Assembly (NCBI GenBank): GCA_032718865.1
Contig: JALUTQ010000045.1
Location: 1,054,001-1,118,000 of the forward strand
Reading direction: 5' to 3'
Source: Tilletia caries
Taxonomy: Eukaryota; Basidiomycota; Exobasidiomycetes; Tilletiales; Tilletiaceae
DNA length: 64,000 bases
Translations under genes and position numbers: made by a program
Part shown: in pieces, positions 44,267-53,544 of the stretch
Numbering within the stretch: the stretch's first letter is position 1
Layout: each line of letters starts with the position of its first letter
Notes under the pieces: model-generated
What the model was told of the DNA's origin: nothing
Databases searched by the model: none
What the model saw: only the letters and a program-made list of their open reading frames with translations

Positions 44267-46198
44267 ATGTCGGAAGGCACTGATACTGCTGAGCGGACTA
44301 ACCAGACTCCGGACGCGACACTGGCCGAGATTGCGGCCAGCCTGCGTCGAATGGAGTCAGGGATCGGCGGCGTTGAAAACGCCTTTGTCGATCATCAAGT
44401 CCGTCTATCCGCCATCGTCAACGCGTATCCAATGCCGGCATCAGGTCCTTTTCATACGCCACCGCCTATCTCGATGGGTCCGGGGTTCATGGTCGGCCAA
44501 ACCCCTGGTCATGTACAGTTCCAGCAAGGCCCCATGTCAACTTATGAAATGCCGTCGACTGTTCGAGGTTATGGACCACCTGGGTCTCCTCCGGGTCCAG
44601 CTCATACCCTGCTTCAGTCGGGATCTGTCCCTTAAGCCGGCGGACCGTTCGGACTCACACCCCCGATGGCGCTTGTGCCCATGCCCATGCACGTGCCGAT
44701 GCACACTCAAGGGCCCCAGGTGCCTGTTCGCGGTCGCCAAAGCTTCGGCGTGTCCGGTTTCCCGCTCCCCCCCGAGGCAACGCCTATTGGACCTCGGCTC
44801 TCCACCGCCGAAACACCTCAATTGGGACCGAGCGGACGACCGAACGAGCCGACATTCTCCTTGACGGATAACGACCCCATTCTGTTGGCAGCCCGCGCTC
44901 AGCTAGTCGAGGCATATCGCTTCTTCTACCGAGAACAGCATCCAGATTGGGACTCCGATCGCCTGGAGAAAGAGCTGAAGGCCACCGTATCTACGGAGTA
45001 CCTTGCCTTGCGACGCAAGAAAATTGAGGAGGCCGTGCAAGCTGGGAAGGTCAGCAAGACCGGCAACGGAGGCTCCAACGAATCATCCCACAAGAAGAAG
45101 GAACAGCTCAATTGGAGCTTGGTCCGTAACCTTACGAAGCTCAATCCCGACAACTGATCACTGTGGAGGGTCGGGATGTACAGCTTACTCGCCTCAGTTC
45201 CAGGTGGAATCGGTATCCTCGAAGGAACCGTGTACGGTCCCCGATACCTCAGCCCTGACGACTTGTCCTCCCACCCCTTCTACGATCACGCGTTGGATAT
45301 CGAGCTCGGACAGGCCATCCTTGCGCTGATCGAAGGAGAAGTTATGGGACACATCATGAAGTCCCAGTCGGACGGCGAAGTTCGCGGAAGCATTTACTAC
45401 AGAGAGCTACGTAACGCTCTTCAGCCATCCGTCGGATATGGAGCCATGATCCTGGACGACAAGATCGCTAAGGCCACCCAAAAGGATGGCGAGACGGTTC
45501 GCAAGTTCGGCGAGCGACTTCGAGGGATGTTCTTCGACATACAAGGCGCTGGAGATCCAGTGGCACCGCACAAGAAGGTCATGCACTTCCTTCGAGGCCT
45601 CAACCCCCGGTTCCATACGGCAAGAAACGAGCTCATCCACAAGCAGTCGACAGGACAAGGAGTCGATTTCGACACTGCCCTTCGGATCGTTGCGGAGGCC
45701 GAGCAGGCATATGGAGCTCTTATGCAACCACGATCGGCTCCCAGAGTTCCTTACCTCGCACGACCGACAGCCAATGCCGTGGTCGAAGAGTGCGTACGCT
45801 GTTTCCCATCACGCGAGGATGGACAGGAGGACGACGAAGATCAGGCACTCGCTGCCGGATGGCAACCTCGTCGGGAGGATCGAGCACCTCGGCCATTCAC
45901 GAAGAACTGCTTCTGCTGCCGGAAAACAGGCCATCGTGCGGCTGAATGCCCACATGTTCCTGTAGACGACGTCCCAACACAGCCTAGAGCTGTCGTCCGG
46001 CCTCACAAGGCGATGGTTGCTGTAGCAAACCCATCTGATGAGGAGTGTCGTCCCTGCACCCATGCCCATGCACCCCCAGAAGAAGCCGTGGCAAGCATGG
46101 CTATGGCATTTCCAGCCTTTGGAAGCGTGGAAGCACAGGAGTGGAAGGACCAGATCGTTTCCTGGCCTGCTGCACTCAGTGTGGTTCATAGCGAATAG
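44267..46198 (+). pseudogene. Copia Gag with two internal stops
   Basis: All pieces lie in one frame with the downstream pol: 44267-44635 (ends TAA), 44636-45157 (ends TGA), 45158-46198 (ends TAG). The first segment is short and Pro/Gly-rich. The second has a helical charged stretch. The third is a UBN2/Retrotran-gag type domain (KFGERLRGMFFDIQ, MHFLRGLNPRF) followed by a zinc knuckle CFCCRKTGHRAAEC. Gag forms the particle and packages RNA. The three stops are of all three kinds and each could come from one C-to-T change, so mutation is the simplest explanation; programmed readthrough of the last TAG is possible but unproven. Confidence 0.75.
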
Positions 46199-49100
46199 GG
46201 ACTCGCGGCGGTGAGGAACACTACCTTGCCGCCACCCCCACCACAACCAGGCGACATCACCTGGATACTCGACTCCGGGGCGACACACCACTTCGTTGGC
46301 AGCCACATCACGCTCGACCCTGGAACAGCTCAAGCTGTCAGTAAGCCCATCCGGGTCGCCAACGGAAGGAGAGTGCTGGCCACTCACTGCGGTTCAATTA
46401 CTACTACCTTTACGACAAATCCATCTCTCACGGTCACCCTACAAGACGTCCTTGTGGTGCCTTCTTTTCCTTTCAATCTACTTTCGGTTCAACGACTCAA
46501 CCAAACAGGAGTCAGTGTGAACTTCCCTCGTGCTTCCGATCTGACAATGCTAGTCAGTTCGCTCGGAACGCATGAGGTTAAGCGCGATCTGAACAGTGGC
46601 GCCACTGTCATCAGATCGTCGCAGAGGGGTCATGGCCATTTTGCTGGAGCGGCAGCAATGGTGTCCACCGAGGTGGACAAGCCTGACCCCACGGGATGCT
46701 TACGAGCATCTCAGCCTGCCCTCGTATCCTGTGTCACAAGAGACTCGTCTCAAGTGAATGCGCTCCACAGGATGAGGGCACCCTGTTCCAGTACGTGTTT
46801 GGATGTCCTACCTGCTCCACACATGTTCACCGCTGACCCTTTCTCCCCTCTCCGTTTCGTGCCCCACGAGCCCAATCCCCCGACAGGCCAGACACTGCCT
46901 AGTCCGGGTGACGAGTGCGTGTGTCTGTGCATGCAGCACATGGCTACCCTCGTCGGAGAGTTGGAAAAGGTGATGACGGTGAGCCGGAAGGACAGGGGAC
47001 AGGGGCGGACAAAGTTGGACAAGCAGGACACTCGCCCCATTTGTCACAGCTTCTCCAAGAAGGAAACCGATGCAGCCAACGCGGCACGTGCACTCGCTCT
47101 CGAACTAGCCATCATCCGCTGGCATCAGCGACTGGGTCATGCAAACTTCAAGACGATTGCACAACTGGTTGGTAATGGAGTCCTTGGCCTCGAAAAACTT
47201 GGCAAGACAGCGGCCCTTCGCTTGGTTGGACGCGAAGACAAATGCGATGCCTGTGCGACTGCCAACCTCAAGCGAGCGCCGTACGGCCTGTCGGACTCTA
47301 GAGCAGCACAGCCTGGTGACCTGTTCCATTGCGATCTAATGGGCCCATTCGTTGGGAACCATGAGTACGCATACGCCCTCACGATTCAAGACGACCACAG
47401 TCGGAAGGGATGGTGCTTGCCTCTGCCCAACAAGGCCAGCGCGACCGTACTGTCAGTGATGCAGAGATGGCATCGCCTTGTGGTTTCTCACCTAAGTCGG
47501 CAAATCAAGATCCTCCACACGGATAACGGTACCGAGTTCGACAACAAAGCCATGGAGGAATGGGCTGCATCTGAAGGAATAGGGTGGAAATGGACAGTAC
47601 CGGACTCTAGCGAACAAAATGGCCGAGTCGAACGGCTTCAAGGGGTCATCCAGGAACGAGGACGAGACATGATGACAGCAGCACGCTTGCCACATGGATT
47701 CTGGCCATTCGCGTGGAGGTACGCGATGTACATCATCAATCGAACGCCCCATAGTCGTCTAGACTTCCAGATCCCACAAGAGTTGTGGACAGGCGACCGA
47801 GTCAACTTGGGCAGCCTGCGTACGTTTGGTTGCTTGTGCTGGACGATACAGGACTCGAGGCATCGATTGCAGGGGAAATTGTCAGCGCGAGGAGTCAGAG
47901 GAACGTTTCTTGGTATGTCGGAGGACCGCAAAGCGTGGTTAATTTACGTCCCATCCGACATCAGCTCCCCGCTCCGATATTCTCGCACAGTGGTCTTCGA
48001 CGAAACCAGGACCTACGACGAGGGCAAGTCATTGAGCATTCCGCAACGCCACACTCTACGGCAAGACACTGAAGTCGACATGGTGCTGCCGATTCCACGT
48101 CGCCGCTACCGCCGTCGTGCTGTGGAGGGGGAGAACATTGACGAGGACCAAGCCACCGTCCCAAATGACATCACGACCGCGGAAGAGCTCGAAAGCTTTG
48201 ACAAGGACGACGTTATGATGGAGGTTGCAGGGCAGGACGCAGGGCGATCTCTGGAGCAGGAGGGGGAGAAGGAGCAGGAAGAGATGACGAAAAAGGTACA
48301 GGAGCAGGAGGGGGTAAGAGAGCGTGGGCCATCGGAGGAGCAGCAACAGATGGGAATCCCAAGCACTGCCAATCTCGAGAAGACAGTCGAAGATCAAACG
48401 ACCCCAGAGATGGACGATGCGGTCCCACGACGCAAGAGTCCCCGACTACATGGAGTACAACCACTCGGCGCAGCCCTACATACGTGGTCCAACGATAAAC
48501 ACACCGAGCTCGTCGAACTTGTTGGGCTGATCGAGTGCTCGGAGTGCGAGGGGAACGCTCTCATGGCAACGACAGGAGGAGAGCGACGCACATTGGACGG
48601 ACAGCTCCTTGAACCTGCTACGTTTGCAGAAGCGATGTCAAGGGAGGATCGGGCCGAATGGCAGCACTCGATGAATGATGAGTACAAGTCATTGGTCGAG
48701 ATGAAGACATGGGAGTTGTGCCACCCTCCGCCAGGACGGAAACTGATCGGGTGTAAATGGGTCTACAAGGTCAAACTCGATCCTGAAGGCCGGGCAACGC
48801 GCAGGAAGTCAAGATTGGTGGCCCAAGGTTTCTCACAAGTCGAGGGGATTGACTATGATGAGACCTTCGCACCAGTGGCCCGGCTCAGCGCACTGCGGAT
48901 CCTACTCGCCCTTTCTGTCCAATTTGGACTCGTCCTGCACGGAATGGACGTCAAGACGGCCTACCTCAATGGTGACCTCGATGTGCCGATCTACATGAAG
49001 CAGCCGCCAGGATATGACGACGGGTCAGGTCGCGCTTGCCTACTACGTCGGACGCTGTACGGACTCAAACAGTCCGGGAGATTTTGGTACCACAAGTTGC

Positions 49101-50242
49101 GTTCGAAACTCGTTGCGGCAAACTACCAGCAGCTCAAAACTGAGCCCTGCGTATTCTTCAAGATGACAGAAAAGGGCCCTACGATCATCCTAGTCTATGT
49201 GGATGACGTAGCAATCGCAGCTCCGACGGAACAAATGGTGACCGCTGTCAAAAAGGAGTTCGAGGGCTGGTTCCACATGACCGACAACGGGCCGCTTACG
49301 TCTATGCTTGGAATCCGGATACATCGTTCCAGTTGTGGCAGAGTCGCCACCATGCATCAATCAGGATATATTGAGCAGATCCTACAGCGATACGGGATGC
49401 AGGAGTGCAAGGCAGCTACGACTCCTATGGCCGACTCGTCGAAGGACCTTGGACCACGTGAAGGACCAGAGGCGAGTAGGGAAGAACGATACGAGTACGC
49501 TGCGCTGATAGGCTGTCTCTTGTGGTTAGCCCAAGGAACTCGACCAGACATCGCCTTTCCGGTCGGCAAGCTCGCAAGATTCATGGCCAACCCATCCCCA
49601 GAGCACACGGCAGCAGCGAAGAGGATCCTTCGGTACCTTGCCGGATCCAAGGAACTCGGTTTACGATTCCGCCACAGCGCTCTCGAGCAACTTGTGGGTT
49701 ACAGGGATTCTGATCATGGGGCAGATCCATCTACGCGACGCAGCGTGTCTGGATACATGTTCTACCTCTTCGGGAACCCCGTGTCGTGGCGATCCAGGCT
49801 TCAGGATACGGTTGCAGTGTCTTCCACTGAGGCCGAATACGTGGCGTTGTCGGAAGCGGCTCGCGAAGCAGTCTGGGCCATTCAGCTACTCGGAGAACTG
49901 CATCTCAAGCAGGAATCTGGTGTCAAGCTTCACACGGACAACACCGGAGCAGAGGCTCTGTCACGAAATCCACAGTTCCATCAACGATCAAAGCACATCA
50001 AGATTCATCATCATCTGGTGCGGGATCTGAACGAAGACGGAACGATCTCAGTGCGGCGTGTTCACACCGACGAGAATCCAGCAGACCTGATGACCAAAGC
50101 CGTCACTTTCGCACGGTTAACTTCAGGACGGGGACAACTAGGACTGGGGCCAGCACGACTTACGAGCGAGATCGATGCGCTGATGGCAGGGATCAGCTTG
50201 GCAGCAGGAGGGGGAGTTGAAACAGGATGCTGCCCGGGCTGA
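46199..50242 (+). CDS. Copia Pol polyprotein
   Basis: The frame continues directly from the gag TAG and is then open for about 1340 codons. Counting from the Met at 46211: aspartic protease DSGAT (about residue 20); GAG-pre-integrase H-x-RLGH with C-x2-C (about 300-350); integrase core with DLMGPF, HTDNGTEF and SSEQNGRVER (D, D, E at about 372, 437, 468); an acidic linker; reverse transcriptase with WVYKVKLDPEG, MDVKTAYLNG and YVDDV (about 850-1000); and RNase H with STEAEYVAL (about 1205) and HTDNTGAE. Every catalytic motif is present. It makes the enzymes for copying and inserting the element, acting in virus-like particles and the nucleus. Expression would require passing the TAG or internal initiation. 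Confidence 0.9.
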   Translation, partial: GLAAVRNTTLPPPPPQPGDITWILDSGATHHFVGSHITLDPGTAQAVSKPIRVANGRRVLATHCGSITTTFTTNPSLTVTLQDVLVVPSFPFNLLSVQRLNQTGVSVNFPRASDLTMLVSSLGTHEVKRDLNSGATVIRSSQRGHGHFAGAAAMVSTEVDKPDPTGCLRASQPALVSCVTRDSSQVNALHRMRAPCSSTCLDVLPAPHMFTADPFSPLRFVPHEPNPPTGQTLPSPGDECVCLCMQHMATLVGELEKVMTVSRKDRGQGRTKLDKQDTRPICHSFSKKETDAANAARALALELAIIRWHQRLGHANFKTIAQLVGNGVLGLEKLGKTAALRLVGREDKCDACATANLKRAPYGLSDSRAAQPGDLFHCDLMGPFVGNHEYAYALTIQDDHSRKGWCLPLPNKASATVLSVMQRWHRLVVSHLSRQIKILHTDNGTEFDNKAMEEWAASEGIGWKWTVPDSSEQNGRVERLQGVIQERGRDMMTAARLPHGFWPFAWRYAMYIINRTPHSRLDFQIPQELWTGDRVNLGSLRTFGCLCWTIQDSRHRLQGKLSARGVRGTFLGMSEDRKAWLIYVPSDISSPLRYSRTVVFDETRTYDEGKSLSIPQRHTLRQDTEVDMVLPIPRRRYRRRAVEGENIDEDQATVPNDITTAEELESFDKDDVMMEVAGQDAGRSLEQEGEKEQEEMTKKVQEQEGVRERGPSEEQQQMGIPSTANLEKTVEDQTTPEMDDAVPRRKSPRLHGVQPLGAALHTWSNDKHTELVELVGLIECSECEGNALMATTGGERRTLDGQLLEPATFAEAMSREDRAEWQHSMNDEYKSLVEMKTWELCHPPPGRKLIGCKWVYKVKLDPEGRATRRKSRLVAQGFSQVEGIDYDETFAPVARLSALRILLALSVQFGLVLHGMDVKTAYLNGDLDVPIYMKQPPGYDDGSGRACLLRRTLYGLKQSGRFWYHKLRSKLVAANYQQLKTEPCVFFKMTEKGPTIILVYVDDVAIAAPTEQMVTAVKKEFEGWFHMTDNGPLTSMLGIRIHRSSCGRVATMHQSGYIEQILQRYGMQECKAATTPMADSSKDLGPREGPEASREERYEYAALIGCLLWLAQGTRPDIAFPVGKLARFMANPSPEHTAAAKRILRYLAGSKELGLRFRHSALEQLVGYRDSDHGADPSTRRSVSGYMFYLFGNPVSWRSRLQDTVAVSSTEAEYVALSEAAREAVWAIQLLGELHLKQESGVKLHTDNTGAEALSRNPQFHQRSKHIKIHHHLVRDLNEDGTISVRRVHTDENPADLMTKAVTFARLTSGRGQLGLGPARLTSEIDALMAGISLAAGGGVETGCCPG

Positions 50243-50538
50243 GTTGATGTGACGGGTCAGACGGGAAGGAGAAGCAAGGAGGCGATGATCACCAACGGCA
50301 CAGTGATCAATGGACATTCCTGGAGGACGCATGCATGAGGATGGCCAGCGGGACATCCAGCGAACTCTCGATTGGGGGTGTATATATATATAGCAGTCCA
50401 CGAGCTTCATGTATCATCCCTTCCCTCTCTTTAGCTAACACGATATACAGACATCTTCCTTGAACCACATTCCTGGTCTGAGGTACGTCTGTCCAGTGAT
50501 AGCGATCCACCTGATCGAGTATCTTACGTTTTTCCACT
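50215..50538 (+). repeat. Copia 3' LTR
   Basis: It is 324 bp, preceded by a purine tract. The pol frame runs about 27 bp into it. Confidence 0.9.
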
Positions 50539-50905
50539 ACATGTATCAAAAAAAAAAAAAAAAAGCTTCCCACTTCCCACACTCACCAGTCACCGCCGCT
50601 CTCACGCTCTCGCCTTTGACGCCCGCTTCACTCACTTGCTCACTCACTCCGCGGTCGACACTGTTGCAACGGAAGACTGTGTCACGACACGCGCGCTTGC
50701 CTCGATCAACGATCAACGATCAACTCCCCGGCTTCCTTCGCTTATACCCCCCCTCCTGGGTTCCTTGGGCTCCCAGCGCGCTCGGCCCTCCGCATTCATT
50801 AATTCCCGTTCCCAGTCAGCTTCCTTGCGGCTTCCCTCCACCTGCTCGACTGCAGCAAGGCGAGCGCCCCTCTCCCCGGGACATCAGTCACCACGCTGAG
50901 CCGCC

Positions 50906-52566
50906 ATGGCTGTCATTTCCAGACGGTGTTCGACCGTACTGATCACCCTACTCGCCGTCTTCCTGCTCGGCACTGTCCTCGTTCTCTCCACCGTACGCGC
51001 TTATTACTCCATCGACTCCGCCGCGTACATCTTACCGGAGGAACTCGGCACATGGGAACAGATCAAGCTCGGCACCAATCCTGATGCTGTCTCCGCCGCT
51101 GCATTCAAAGCAGCTGCAGCTGCTTCCCCATCCGTAACCTCCGCAGCCGTATCACCCTCTCTCACCCTCACCTCCGGCGGAAATCGCAACGATGGTGCTC
51201 CACGGGCATCTGCTACGCCTTCGGAATCAGGGCTACCTGCGCCGATAATAGAGTACAACCCTCACAACAACTCCATTCGTCCCTGGGACCTGGCGAGTCC
51301 ACCGGAGCGCATCCCGAGAATCATTCATCAGACCTGGAAGGACAACACCTTACCTGCTAAGTGGCAGGGCCTCAAAGATGAATGCAGAAAGATGCACCCC
51401 GACTAGTACGTCCGAGCCCAGCCCAGCCCCGCTCGTGCACTGCTTGAACCCTGTTGCTCATCTTTTCAATTCTTCCATTCCCTCCCCGCAGCGAATATAT
51501 GCTATGGACCGACGCAGACTCACGCACGTTTATTCAGAAGAACTACGAATGGTTCCTTCCCATCTTTGACGCCTACCCATATCCAATTCAGCGTGCCGAT
51601 GCCATCCGCTACTTCGTTCTCCATTACTACGGCGGCATCTACATGGACCTCGACATTGGCTGTCTCCGCCGCTTCGACCCCTTGCTCCGCTTCGAAATCA
51701 TCCTTCCCAAGACGATCCCCGTCGGTGTGTCAAACGACCTTATGCTCGCAAAGAAGGGTCATCCCTTTATGGATCTCGTCATTCACAACCTCGTCGCATT
51801 CAATCACCAATATCTGACCAACTACCCGACTGTCATGTTCAGCACCGGTCCCATGTTCCTCTCCGCGTCCTACGGCATGTTCGTCAGCAAGCATGGTTCT
51901 GCAAAGCAATCTACGCGCGAACAACCGGAGGCAGGATTCGCCGGCTTACGCATACTCCCGAAGAGTCTCTACGGCAAGAATGCCAAACCAGGCGAGGCAC
52001 CGGATGCCTTCTTCCGTCATCTCTACGGCTCGTCCTGGCACTCGAACGACGCTGGCTTCCTCATCTTCCTCCGAGATCACGGAACTCTCTTGATGATCAT
52101 CGGATTTTACATCGTCGCCTACGGAGCATTAAGGACCCTCTTGCCGAGGTGTTGGAAGGGCCGCACACCGAGACGTGGCTTGCTGGGTCTGTTCCTTGGA
52201 GGCGGTGGTGGTTCTGGGTCAGGCGCGGGAGGGTCAGGCGGCAGCTCTGCTGCCAATGCTGGAACTGGTCTGGGAGATGGCGCCGACTCACCAGGCGGTT
52301 CAGGGGCCGGATTGGGGGCACCGGGCAGTGGTCCGGCGGGAGAGGAGAGGGGTGGCGGCATCAGCAGCTTGTTCCCCTTCCGGAAACGAGGAAATTGGAT
52401 CGCTCTTCGGACGAGCGACCCTGATGCCCTGGAGGACAGCGACGGGGGACAGTCAGGAGGCGGCTCAGGTGCGTCGCCGTCACCCGCGAGCGGGGGGAGA
52501 CGGCCCAATCAGGGCGGGGGCAGCTCTGTCCGATGGAAACGGTCATCGGATCTTGAATTTGTCTAG
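50906..52566 (+). CDS. SUR1: Mannosyl-inositol-phosphoceramide synthase catalytic subunit (GT32)
   Basis: The enzyme adds mannose from GDP-mannose to inositol-phosphoceramide in the Golgi, a step of fungal sphingolipid synthesis, normally with the partner Csg2. Exon 1 (50906-51405) begins with a signal-anchor helix (about residues 10-29) and ends before the glycosyltransferase core (IPRIIHQTWKDNTLP). An 86-bp intron (51406-51491) splits a Tyr codon. Exon 2 supplies YEYMLWTDADSR and the DXD motif in GGIYMDLDIGCLRR, then DLMLAKKGHPF, HLYGSSWHSNDA, and a second hydrophobic helix near residue 363. A long Gly/Ser-rich acidic tail (about 120 residues) extends beyond the core and is unusual in length. 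The LINE poly(A) ends about 340 bp upstream of the ATG. Confidence 0.88.
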
Positions 52567-52977
52567 TTGCACCCTTCTTGCCCGAATCATCTCACTCCCC
52601 CTCCCCCCCGGACCAGTCCTCGTTTTTCACTTCACTACTTGCACATACATATCCTCTCTCTCAAGCAACTCGACGATTCCTTCCTTTCTCTCTTCCACCT
52701 TGGTCTCTACGCTTTGTCATGTTCATCTTTGCCTTTTGCCGATAAAGGGATGTCCCGCCTGTCCCGTGGAGCAATCTAGCGACTGTTCGCGCGGGGCTCT
52801 TCAGTGCCGACCCCGTCTGATCCCAACACTCCACGACGACGATTCCCATACATGAGCGCACGTCACGCTCCCGAGCGTCACCCGTCCCACGAACGAAACA
52901 GTCGATACGAATGGTGCAACTGTCGGAGTGCAAAAAAATGGATCGACAACCCCGCGACCCGGTCAAAACAAAAAATA

Positions 52978-53065
52978 TGCCTCGTGCCCGGTTCGAACGA
53001 GCGACCTCCTGCTGAGGGAGACGATTAATACTAGGCAGGCGCAACTACCACTGTGCTAACGAGGC
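52978..53065 (-). tRNA. tRNA-Thr(AGT) with 15-nt intron
   Basis: Acceptor GCCTCGT/ACGAGGC pairs perfectly with discriminator A. Anticodon stem CCTGC/GCAGG is perfect. The loop reads CTAGTA, then a 15-nt intron after position 37, then A, giving anticodon AGT. T stem GCTCG/CGGGC pairs (one G-U) around loop TTCGAAC. A TTTTTT run follows downstream as terminator. A and B boxes are recognisable (TAGCACAGTGG and GTTCGAAC). Confidence 0.9.
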
Positions 53066-53189
53066 TATTTTCAGATATAAGAATTCCCCATTTGATTACT
53101 ATAAATCAACAAACTATGAGCACGCCTAGGACGCCGCTCACCGGCGAAAGTTCCCTCTTTCCCAACCACATTCAGCAAGGCTCGCAACC

Positions 53190-53270
53190 GCTGCAACCCT
53201 TCTCTCTCGCGTCAAGGCAGGCAACGCAGGGCGCAATCGCTGCAACCCTTCTCTCTCGCGTCAAGGCAGC
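53190..53270. repeat. Direct repeat, about 31 bp unit
   Basis: CTGCAACCCTTCTCTCTCGC followed by GTCAAGGCAG occurs at about 53190 and 53241. The gap 53066-53544 has no other feature. Confidence 0.7.
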
Positions 53271-53544
53271 GTCTTGGGAGAGGGACTGGTGAGGTATGTT
53301 CAAAGAACATAATCCGTACCAGTTTTCATGGTCGTAACCCTCCCTCCACGGAAGCTCTCCCTTGACTTCTGTCATCTTCATCTACTTACACGCCGTTCCT
53401 GGTCATAAGGCTTCGAATATGTATAAGAACAGGTTCATTGAGTCAGATTCAAAAAGGCCCATAGATTAACAATCGATATGAAGAAGTGTATAGACAAAAG
53501 AGGAAGGAAGGGAACAGAAGAAGCCAGAAGTGAGAAATTTCCTA

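Larger units (their letters stand above)
43882..50538 (+). mobile_element. Copia LTR retrotransposon
   Basis: The LTRs are at 43882-44216 and 50215-50538. The 5-bp duplication ACATG flanks at 43877-43881 and 50539-50543. LTRs start AGTTGAAACAGG and end TTTTTCCACT instead of the usual TG...CA. The primer-binding candidate TGGTAGC lies just inside the 5' LTR, and a polypurine tract (AGGAGGGGG) abuts the 3' LTR. Gene order protease, integrase, reverse transcriptase, RNase H identifies Copia (Pseudoviridae type). The LTRs are almost identical apart from a C-run and an (AT)n length difference, so the insertion is young. Confidence 0.92.
34763..50566 (+). mobile_element. Tad-like LINE, interrupted by a Copia element
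   Basis: The order is: 5' region of about 1.4 kb, Gag-like ORF1, ORF2 with APE endonuclease and reverse transcriptase, 3' region, and a poly(A) run at 50550-50566. The Copia element (43882-50538) splits it in the 3' region 9-10 bp before the poly(A). Without Copia the LINE is about 9.1 kb at most. The 5' end is not certain: I set it after the MULE-like target duplication because the (CCA)n(CCT)n tract at 34768-34813 leads into C-rich LINE-like sequence. No clear LINE target duplication was found. Confidence 0.75.
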
